21,385 nucleotides of DNA from a virus: positions 1 to 21,385 of IMG/VR virus record IMGVR_UViG_3300032770_000099; one strand, given 5' to 3'. This document shows, one piece after another, positions 16,293 through 21,385 of this stretch (position 1 is the stretch's first letter; the number at the start of each line of letters is the position of its first letter). Under the pieces are notes generated by a model that did not search any database, was not told where the DNA came from, and saw only the letters and a program-made list of their open reading frames with translations. Made by a program: the position numbers and the translations under genes.

Positions 16293-18086
16293 ATGGCCGC
16301 GCTAGGACCAGATCTCAAGAAGCTGATCGATTCGCACCCTCAATGGATGCGAGCTACTCTCGCGTCTGAATTCGAATCGGAGTCAGGCCGTTTCGAGATC
16401 CCTGCGTTCACCATAGCCGCCTACGCGCACGGATACGGACGGCTTCAACAGTACGGTCTTCCGACTGACGGTCGTGCGTTGAAAACGCTTCAGAACCCGA
16501 ACGATCCTTTTTGGGCGTCAACCGAAGGCCGCAAAAAGGATCTGCAATCGATACTCAGCGCTACCCACGCATGGTTGGCGAAAGCTGGGGTCCACACGAC
16601 GACACAATGGACACTCGGGCCGCTTTCGTTCATCGCGAAGATCCCGATTCTCGGCCCCGTCATCACAGCAGCCGCCTCCCCGATCACGGCTGTCGCCCAT
16701 CTCGCCGAAGGCCAACGTATCGACCAGGCATTGCTCGATGCGGCAAAGTCTCAGCTCGGGGCTGTCCGCGCGGTCGCGCCGTACGCCGCAACGGTCGTCT
16801 CGCTTGTCCCCGGTCTAGGCACCGGCATCGCAGCGGTCATCGGGGCCGGTGCCGCGCTCGCGGAAGGCAAACCGATCGACGCCGCGCTCGAGAATGCGAT
16901 CGCCTCGGCGATCCCCGGCGGAGCTATCGCCACGACCGGCTTCGAGCTCGCCAAGAAAGTCGCGAGCGGCCAGAACATCACCAAAGCGGCGTTCGATACG
17001 GCTCGAGCGGCGCTCTCTTCACCCGATGCGCAGAAAGCCTTCGACATCGGCATCGCGGTCTCGACCGGCAAGCAGCTTCAAGGCGCGCTCAATGCGGCCG
17101 TCGCAAATCTGACGCCGCAGGAGACGAAACAGATCCTCGACACCGGAACGAAGGCTATCCAATCGACGCCGGGTTTGGCCTCGCTCGCTCAAATTCTTCC
17201 AAGCGACAGCGCACGGCAAGGGCTACAGCTCGCCTCCGGGCTTCTGGCGAGCCAAGGCGTCAACGAAGCTCAAGTGCGCGCGATGCGCGCGAAGCTCTCC
17301 GGCGATGTCCTGCAAGGCTTCGACGCCGCGCTCCAATCTCAAGCTGCGCACTATCCGTGGTTGAACGATGTCATCACGCAATCGGCGCTCCAGTCGCTTG
17401 CGCAATTGACGCCTGATCAGCAGCAACAGCTCGCCAACTACGTGAGCATGCAGCAGCTCGCGCAACTCACGCCCGATCAACAGGCTCAACTGCAAAAAGC
17501 GCAAGCGTCGTCGCCGCCGCCCGCCGCGCCCAAAGCCGCGCCGGCCCCGCCGCCCGCCGCGCCCAAAGCCGCGCCGGCCCCGCCCAAAGCCGCGCCGAAA
17601 CCATCGGAGCCGACCCGTAGTCCGACCGCGGCGGCCAAGCCGCCTCCTCCATCGGCGCCGTCGCCGTACGTTTACGGACCTTATCCGAAAATGAAGTCTG
17701 GAGTCGGTGCCCTCGGAGCCGGCACCTCGCCGGCGGCGTCGTATGGGCCCTATCCGAAGATGCAATCCGGTGTCGGTGCTCCACCACACGCGCATCACAG
17801 CGGCGGGGGCGCCCCGCATGCTCGTCCATCACAGTTCGTGCCGCGCGGCGCGCCCGGCTGGTGGTGGGGCGTCCCATGGTCGCCGAAAGCGCCGTCATCG
17901 GCGCCGAGCTGCAACGTCTGGGGCGCGCCCGTCGAAGTGCCGCCGGCGATGCAAACTGCCGCTCGGATCGCGCTCAACATCTCGAAGGGGCAGCCGACTA
18001 CGGTGATGGGCCCAGACGGAGTGTTTTACCTGTTCGAGATCGAGAACGGCGTGATCAGCGCGCGCCCCTGTGCAGCGACTAGCTAG
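16293..18086 (+). CDS. Large Ala/Pro-rich protein with hydrophobic Gly/Ala segments, possible virion or ejection protein
   Basis: A protein of 597 residues with no family I can name. The N-terminal ~105 residues are mixed and polar. Two hydrophobic segments with spaced Gly/Ala follow (118-137; 165-190, VSLVPGLGTGIAAVIGAGAA), able to insert in a membrane. Residues 190-400 form an Ala-rich helical region with repeated modules (ALAEGKPIDAALENA; VSTGKQLQGALNAAV) and two QLAQLTPDQQ copies near 368-378 and 388-398. A Pro/Ala/Lys linker (407-455) precedes two YGPYPKM-(K/Q)-SGVGA repeats (461 and 484) and a C-terminal part with GWWWGVPW and a small domain ending SARPCAATS. A long helical, membrane-active architecture would suit a phage ejection or tape-measure-like protein; this is inference. 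Its stop shares CTAG with the opposing gene. Confidence 0.65.
   Translation: MAALGPDLKKLIDSHPQWMRATLASEFESESGRFEIPAFTIAAYAHGYGRLQQYGLPTDGRALKTLQNPNDPFWASTEGRKKDLQSILSATHAWLAKAGVHTTTQWTLGPLSFIAKIPILGPVITAAASPITAVAHLAEGQRIDQALLDAAKSQLGAVRAVAPYAATVVSLVPGLGTGIAAVIGAGAALAEGKPIDAALENAIASAIPGGAIATTGFELAKKVASGQNITKAAFDTARAALSSPDAQKAFDIGIAVSTGKQLQGALNAAVANLTPQETKQILDTGTKAIQSTPGLASLAQILPSDSARQGLQLASGLLASQGVNEAQVRAMRAKLSGDVLQGFDAALQSQAAHYPWLNDVITQSALQSLAQLTPDQQQQLANYVSMQQLAQLTPDQQAQLQKAQASSPPPAAPKAAPAPPPAAPKAAPAPPKAAPKPSEPTRSPTAAAKPPPPSAPSPYVYGPYPKMKSGVGALGAGTSPAASYGPYPKMQSGVGAPPHAHHSGGGAPHARPSQFVPRGAPGWWWGVPWSPKAPSSAPSCNVWGAPVEVPPAMQTAARIALNISKGQPTTVMGPDGVFYLFEIENGVISARPCAATS
17514..17579 (+). repeat. 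Two perfect 33-bp tandem repeats in the Pro/Ala/Lys linker
   Basis: The 33-base unit at 17514-17546 is repeated exactly at 17547-17579, and a partial third copy follows. Each unit encodes the 11 residues PPPAAPKAAPA. A perfect copy at DNA level suggests recent slippage or a variable-length linker. Confidence 0.8.
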
Positions 18087-18355
18087 GAGGGTTGCTCGAA
18101 CACGAGCGGCGGTTCGTTTTCGCCCCAGACAGCCTCGAACGCGAGCGACGCGTCCGACGGCCGACCTCCCAAGCGGACGACGTGCTCTTGAAAGCACGCA
18201 TCGCAGAGTACGATCCATTTCGAGCGCTCGTTTTTGCCGTTCGGACGAAACAACACACACTCGGCGCGAAAAATGTGCGCTCCGTCGTGCGGATCGGGCG
18301 CGTGCGCGCAACCGAGCAGAATGTCTCCGGGCTCAGGCTGTTTGTTCACGGCCAT
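18083..18355 (-). CDS. Small Cys/His-rich protein, last gene of the integrase operon
   Basis: A 90-residue protein from ATG 18355. It has scattered Cys and His (C16, H18, H23, H27, C33 and a C-x-x-C at 51-54, WIVLCDACF) that could bind one zinc ion. I do not recognise a family. Its start lies inside the end of the upstream 39-residue gene (overlap 18346-18355), and its stop shares the four bases CTAG (18083-18086) with the opposing large gene. The frame extends upstream to 18457, but those extra residues are Arg-rich and overlap the membrane peptide, so I use ATG 18355. No Shine-Dalgarno sequence is visible; translation coupling is likely. Confidence 0.6.
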   Translation of the reverse strand: MAVNKQPEPGDILLGCAHAPDPHDGAHIFRAECVLFRPNGKNERSKWIVLCDACFQEHVVRLGGRPSDASLAFEAVWGENEPPLVFEQPS

Positions 18356-18465
18356 CGAAGAGGTTGCTTGGGCTGAGAACCGGATGGCTTCCAACCGGAG
18401 CGCGATCCGGCGGCAATCAAGACGACCGCCGAGGCGGCGAGAGCGTAGGGGAACCAAGTCGGCAT
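18346..18465 (-). CDS. 39-residue single-pass membrane peptide
   Basis: The sequence MPTWFPYALAASAVVLIAAG forms one hydrophobic helix, followed by a basic, Pro-rich tail (SRSGWKPSGSQPKQPLRWP). It fits in the 150-base space between two better supported genes and overlaps the downstream start by ten bases, which favours a real gene. Small membrane peptides of this kind occur in phage operons as lysis, superinfection or membrane-modulating factors; nothing here decides between these. No Shine-Dalgarno is visible before ATG 18465, and its short length keeps confidence modest. Confidence 0.45.
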   Translation of the reverse strand: MPTWFPYALAASAVVLIAAGSRSGWKPSGSQPKQPLRWP

Positions 18466-18505
18466 GAAATCGAAGAATATCAGAACTTTTTCTGCTTCGC
18501 GTCGA

Positions 18506-18871
18506 TCATTTCTCCCACGGGAGCTTGACGCGCGCCGCGCGAGCAAGCTGCTCGGCTTGCCGTTGCGGCGACAACTTCGAGAACAGGTTCGCCGGCTTCT
18601 CGTCGATCTCGAGACGTTTTCGGAGATCGGTCGCATGCCAAATCTCCGCGATCTTCGCGCGTTGTTCCGGCGAAAATATCGGAGGATCCAACTCGCGTAG
18701 GTTTCCGATAAACTGACGTTCCCATTCGGAGAAATGGTAACCGCCGCGTTCCGGCGGCACGTCGGCGAGCTCGATCAAGTCCGAGAGCCGTTCCAACGCC
18801 GCCGTGTGATTGCGCAGTTCGAGGACGGTGTCGCTGACCGCCGAGCGGACTTTCTTGTACTTCGTCGTCAT
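18506..18871 (-). CDS. Hypothetical protein, mainly helical
   Basis: A 121-residue, charged, mostly helical protein without Cys clusters or membrane segments (KVRSAVSDTVLELRNHTAAL; FSPEQRAKIAEIWHATDL; LSPQRQAEQLARAARVKLPW). I do not recognise a family. ATG 18871 overlaps the stop of the gene before it as ATGA (18868-18871), which decides the start over longer Arg-rich extensions. Presumably it is cotranscribed with the integrase. Confidence 0.65.
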   Translation of the reverse strand: MTTKYKKVRSAVSDTVLELRNHTAALERLSDLIELADVPPERGGYHFSEWERQFIGNLRELDPPIFSPEQRAKIAEIWHATDLRKRLEIDEKPANLFSKLSPQRQAEQLARAARVKLPWEK

Positions 18872-19056
18872 GGGAGAACGTACACGCCCGTTTCGAGATC
18901 GACGCCCTTCTCGAGATCTACATCCTCGAGATCGAAGTACGCCCCTTCTGGCCAATTGAGGCGGTCATCGAAAATCGCGTGCGCTGTCCGGTAATCGATC
19001 CAACCGCTAACACGTGACGGCATCAACGCTTGCCACTGTTTCACGCCATCCGGCAC
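18868..19056 (-). CDS. Small hypothetical protein; may be the body of a frameshifted gene beginning at 19100
   Basis: A 62-residue acidic protein (GWIDYRTAHAIFDDRLNWPE; YFDLEDVDLEKGVDLETGVY) read from GTG 19056, with GGAGGA nine bases upstream (19066-19071). However, the same frame upstream reads GYRVV directly before PDGVKQWQALMP, which looks like coding sequence. The short 19100-19041 frame ends nearby, so one missing base near 19075 would give one continuous protein from ATG 19100. Both readings are possible: reinitiation at GTG 19056, or an indel. Its stop overlaps the next start (ATGA). Confidence 0.55.
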   Translation of the reverse strand: MPDGVKQWQALMPSRVSGWIDYRTAHAIFDDRLNWPEGAYFDLEDVDLEKGVDLETGVYVLP

Positions 19057-19100
19057 GACGCGATATCCTCCGAGAGCTCGCGGATCCCGTAGTCGATCAT
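19041..19100 (-). pseudogene. 19-codon frame resembling the start of the preceding gene; likely N-terminal piece of a frameshifted gene
   Basis: ATG 19100 overlaps the stop of the preceding gene as ATGA. The product MIDYGIRELSEDIASC resembles the first residues of that preceding protein (MSNDYEIHELSFKC). The DNA is also alike (GACTACG, ATCC and CGAGCTCTC conserved in order), which suggests a local duplication of a gene start. The frame stops at 19041-19043. I read it as the true start of the 18868-19056 gene, separated by a one-base indel. A genuine leader peptide is the alternative. Confidence 0.4.
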
Positions 19101-19321
19101 TCGCCTTCCACCTTCGTCCCCATTTGCGCGTACTCCTTCCACTTCACATGATCCCGTAGACTCTGGCGGTACATCTCGGCGCGCTCTTCGGAGATTATCA
19201 CCCCGAGATATTCGCCACAATCCCGACAATGAATGTGGCAATACCCAGATCCAGGCAAGCGTTTGCCCACTGGGTGCATGCATTTGAATGAGAGCTCGTG
19301 GATTTCGTAGTCATTACTCAT
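19097..19321 (-). CDS. Small Cys/His-rich putative zinc-binding protein
   Basis: A 74-residue protein from ATG 19321, which overlaps the previous stop as ATGA. C14, H16, C28, H29, H31, C32 and C35 (GSGYCHIHCRDCGEYLG) could form a compact zinc-ribbon-like site; the remainder is a charged helix (SEERAEMYRQSLRDHVKWKE). I do not recognise the family. The longer upstream extension is Arg/Ala-rich and overlaps the preceding gene, so it is rejected. A nucleic-acid or protein-binding regulator is plausible, not shown. Confidence 0.6.
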   Translation of the reverse strand: MSNDYEIHELSFKCMHPVGKRLPGSGYCHIHCRDCGEYLGVIISEERAEMYRQSLRDHVKWKEYAQMGTKVEGE

Positions 19322-19557
19322 CGATCCAAATCTCCAATTCCGCAGGGATCTCCCGGAGTCGCCGGCGGCGGAAGCGTCGGCGTCGCGTTTGATCGCTCGG
19401 TGATCGGCGGCTCTTCTTTCTCGGGGGCGCTCATGACGTCTGCCCGTCGCGGGCGCCCGAGCGCTTTCAGCGTTTCGAGGCATTCGACGCAGTGGCGACT
19501 CGCGTCCAAAGCGCGCAGACGATGACAGCGACGACAGATCGATCTATTTTTCGACAT
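19318..19557 (-). CDS. Small zinc-ribbon-like protein
   Basis: A 79-residue protein. Its N-terminal half has two C-x-x-C pairs (SICRRCHRL at 7-15; HCVEC at 22-26), a typical four-cysteine zinc ribbon. The C-terminal half is a disordered Pro/Thr-rich tail (TPTLPPPATPGDP). ATG 19557 has AGGGA five bases upstream and overlaps the end of the integrase gene by 14 bases. A small DNA- or RNA-binding accessory of the integration module is a reasonable guess. It could equally be a host-takeover factor. Confidence 0.6.
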   Translation of the reverse strand: MSKNRSICRRCHRLRALDASRHCVECLETLKALGRPRRADVMSAPEKEEPPITERSNATPTLPPPATPGDPCGIGDLDR

Positions 19558-20626
19558 TGCTTCCCTTTTGACGTGACAACGCTTCGTCCAGGAGCCCGCG
19601 GCCGGCGGACTCTTCGACGAGGCCTTCGCGGCGGATGTACCCGAGCACCTGAACCGACGTCCGATGTCCAGTCGATTCCATGATGTCGGGGAGCTTTCGA
19701 CCGAGCTTGTGCGCCGTAGTGACGAACCCGCTACGCAACGAATGGCCGCCAAAGTCCGCAGGGTCGAGGCCGAGCAATTTCACGTAGTGCTGCACGCGTC
19801 GCGCTACCCCTTCGGGGGCGATCGCTGCCGCCATGATTTCGCCGGTGACCATGTCGACGCCGCGGAACACCGGCCCACGCTCGATCTTCGAAACGGCGAG
19901 CCAGCGGCGCAGTGCGTGGACCGGGCAGTATCGCTCGTCTTTTCCTGGAGATAACAGCACCACGAAGCCCTCTCCGGCCTGGTCGGTCTTGCTGCGGGGG
20001 ATCATCCATTTGATCCCGCCTTCGATGTCTTCGAAGTGCTCGCGCCGGGCGGCGGCGATTTCGCTCCGCCGTCGACCGCCGCCTGCCCAACCGACGAGAA
20101 TCATCGCGCGGTCTCTAATGCCGCGAACATCATCGCTTATCAAGTCGCACACGCGGAAGATAAGTGCTTCGCCGGTTCCGCTGAGCGCGCGCTTCTGCCG
20201 CTTCGGCGCTTTCCCTTTAGTGATCGCCAGCGTCTCCCGTGTCGATCTGATAAGCGTGTCTTTCCAAATACTTGGGTACCCGGCTTTCTGATTGCTACGG
20301 CAGATTGCCGCGAGTGCGCGCATGAGCGCGCTGTACCCCATCGGGCCCCGAGCTTTGCCGCTTTGGACGTCTTCGGCGGCCCGCCCGCGCTCGGCGAGCT
20401 CCTGCAAGTAGGCGCGCACGACTCGCGGTTCGGCCGGTGCCGGAGAGACACCGTGTCTGACGCACCACGACGCGAAACAGGCCAAGTCGAACTCGTAGGC
20501 CCGCCGAGTGTTCGCCGGGATTGCCGAATAGGCGGCTTCTTCCGCACGCTTATCCAGCGCTACGAGATCTTCTTGCGCTTTGGCGAGCGCGTGCTCGGCG
20601 TGTTTGGTTATCTGGTTATCAGACAC
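19544..20626 (-). CDS. int: Tyrosine-type site-specific integrase
   Basis: A 360-residue tyrosine recombinase that would integrate and excise the element at an att site. Residues 35-125 form the core-binding helical domain (IPANTRRAYEFDLACFASWC). Residues 150-340 form the catalytic domain with the full set: R186 in GGRRRSEI, K213 in RSKTD, H295 and R298 in GGHSLRSG, H321 in TGHRTS and the nucleophile Y330 in VLGYIRR. All key residues are present, so the enzyme is probably active. The start is GTG 20626; TAGGAT at 20632-20637 lies five bases upstream and could serve as -10 or as AGGA ribosome site. It is the first gene of a minus-strand operon of tiny genes. TTATC boxes lie around its start. 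Confidence 0.93.
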   Translation of the reverse strand: MSDNQITKHAEHALAKAQEDLVALDKRAEEAAYSAIPANTRRAYEFDLACFASWCVRHGVSPAPAEPRVVRAYLQELAERGRAAEDVQSGKARGPMGYSALMRALAAICRSNQKAGYPSIWKDTLIRSTRETLAITKGKAPKRQKRALSGTGEALIFRVCDLISDDVRGIRDRAMILVGWAGGGRRRSEIAAARREHFEDIEGGIKWMIPRSKTDQAGEGFVVLLSPGKDERYCPVHALRRWLAVSKIERGPVFRGVDMVTGEIMAAAIAPEGVARRVQHYVKLLGLDPADFGGHSLRSGFVTTAHKLGRKLPDIMESTGHRTSVQVLGYIRREGLVEESAGRGLLDEALSRQKGSNVEK

Positions 20627-20668
20627 GCTAGATCCTACCGTGCGGGATAATCAACCTTATCACGCTAG
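20606..20668. promoter_or_regulatory. Repeat cluster at the integrase start (TTATC boxes, CACGCTAG pair)
   Basis: GGTTATC occurs in tandem at 20606-20612 and 20614-20620. TTATC occurs again at 20657-20661 and inverted (GATAA) at 20646-20650, forming an inverted repeat GATAA-N6-TTATC. CACGCTAG appears at 20624-20631 and 20661-20668, 37 bases apart. Such clusters near an int start suit integrase arm sites, an att site or a repressor operator. The rest of the 194-base divergent gap (20627-20820) holds a 6-bp hairpin at 20674-20690 and a GGCGT-G-ACGCC palindrome at 20790-20800. Confidence 0.45.
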
Positions 20669-20808
20669 GCGCGGCGGTGTCCAGCACCGCGCTTGTGCGG
20701 CTCCAGAGCGCTCGATCGGACACCGGACCCCAGGTCGTTCGAGGCGTCGATCAAAGCGCGCTGCGAGCCACGTAGAGGGCACGGTGCAGGGCGTGACGCC
20801 TTCGGGTG

Positions 20809-20814
20809 TATTCT
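20809..20814 (+). promoter_or_regulatory. Candidate leaderless -10 box (TATTCT)
   Basis: TATTCT ends six bases before ATG 20821, preceded by TG in GGTGTATTCT. No good -35 is seen. The palindrome at 20790-20800 would lie between -35 and -10 and might be an operator. No Shine-Dalgarno sequence is visible. Confidence 0.35.
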
Positions 20815-20820
20815 GAGCCC

Positions 20821-21385
20821 ATGCCCAGCCAAATCGTGCTCGCCTGGACCGTCGACGTGACGAATAGCCCTTATGGGCCAACGCAAGCTGCTGCGGCGCT
20901 TTCCGCAGTGCCGCTCTACGACAATGTGGGCACTGATCCGGTTCTCGGCCAATTTTTTGGGCTCAACGTCGACAGCGACGTGACGACACCGAGCGGAACA
21001 ACCGTTACGCGGATGCTCACCTTGAACATGGCCGGCGCCGGAGCGCCTCCACCGTTTCCCTGCCAACCCGATACATCGACGCCGCCGACACTTCCCTACG
21101 AACTGCGCAAAGCAGTGACGCTGCCTGGATCGTTTTTCGTCGCCAACGGCCTCTTCGGCGTTGCGACGACGGCCACACAAATTCCGAATTTGCAATCGGG
21201 TGATCTGATCCAATTCCTTTCGCAGCCTGGCGTTTTCTACGAAGTGGCAACGGTGCTCGGCGCGACGCAGATCGTACTCACCGCCGCGTACTCCGGGATC
21301 ACATCCAACACGACCGCATTCAAGACGGTAGCGACGCCGGTGACGAACGTGGCGGTCTATTCGACCTCGCCGTTCGATACGAACG
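20821..21385 (+). CDS. Unknown protein, N-terminal part (3' end outside window)
   Basis: An open frame from ATG 20821 runs to the window edge, giving at least 188 residues: MPSQIVLAWTVDVTNSPYG, then Thr/Val/Pro-rich beta-type sequence (TVTRMLTLNMAGAGAPPPF, GSFFVANGLFGVATTATQIP, GDLIQFLSQPGVFYEVATVL). No signal peptide or membrane helix is seen. Composition and beta pattern suggest a phage structural or tail-associated protein, but I recognise no family. It is transcribed divergently from the integrase and may open the next structural operon. Confidence 0.65.
   Translation, partial: MPSQIVLAWTVDVTNSPYGPTQAAAALSAVPLYDNVGTDPVLGQFFGLNVDSDVTTPSGTTVTRMLTLNMAGAGAPPPFPCQPDTSTPPTLPYELRKAVTLPGSFFVANGLFGVATTATQIPNLQSGDLIQFLSQPGVFYEVATVLGATQIVLTAAYSGITSNTTAFKTVATPVTNVAVYSTSPFDTN

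Noticed and set aside
18070-18528. Plus-strand frames over the small-gene operon
   Set aside because: Arg-rich, low-information products. The minus-strand frames have natural composition, Cys motifs and stop-start overlaps.
1-21385. tRNA, rRNA, CRISPR or insertion sequence
   Set aside because: No cloverleaf, spaced direct-repeat array, transposase or terminal inverted repeat pair was recognised by eye; a dedicated scan was not possible.

Overview
This window looks like part of a temperate phage or integrated prophage from a GC-rich bacterium. The evidence is a tyrosine integrase, an SLT-type transglycosylase, a glycine-rich tail-type protein, three collagen-like fibre proteins, and a run of lectin-like and glycan-hydrolase-like proteins packed with ATGA overlaps. 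I see no rRNA, tRNA, CRISPR array, reverse transcriptase or IS element. Capsid, portal and terminase genes are not in view, so phage identity is an inference from gene content. I cannot name the host taxon.

Layout. (1) 1-1053, plus strand: end of a glycine-rich tail-type protein, a small membrane protein and a small unknown protein. (2) 1082-6534, plus strand: a glycan-modification block behind a TTGACA/TAACTT promoter. It holds a GT2 glycosyltransferase whose frame is broken near 1770, a GT2 + methyltransferase fusion, and an 1127-residue protein with methyltransferase, HtrL/YibB-like, GT2, TPR-like and beta-propeller regions. (3) 6535-6683: a non-coding leader with four hairpins, two of them mutually exclusive. 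(4) 6684-16214, plus strand: three cassettes, each opening with a G-X-T collagen-like fibre. Cassette A is fibre, Ig/LamG-like protein and GH99-like protein. Cassette B is fibre, LamG-like protein and transglycosylase. Cassette C is fibre, GH16-like lipoprotein, LamG-like protein and a beta-rich protein. (5) 16293-18086, plus strand: a large Ala/Pro-rich protein with hydrophobic Gly/Ala segments. (6) 20626 down to 18083, minus strand: integrase followed by six or seven very small genes joined by overlaps, three of them Cys/His-rich. (7) 20821 to the end, plus strand: start of an unknown protein that leaves the window.

Working idea. The fibres carry Thr in the third position of most Gly triplets, the pattern that is O-glycosylated in Bacillus exosporium collagen-like proteins. 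A multi-enzyme glycosyl- and methyl-transfer block sits directly upstream. I infer, without proof, that the phage decorates its own fibres, and that the three cassettes are interchangeable receptor-binding or glycan-degrading sets.

Cautions. Coding appears to change frame at three places (about 1770, 8615 and 19075). Either the assembly carries indel errors or these genes are genuinely broken or recoded. Several operon-leading genes have a TAnnnT box 5-7 nt before the start codon, which suggests leaderless transcripts.
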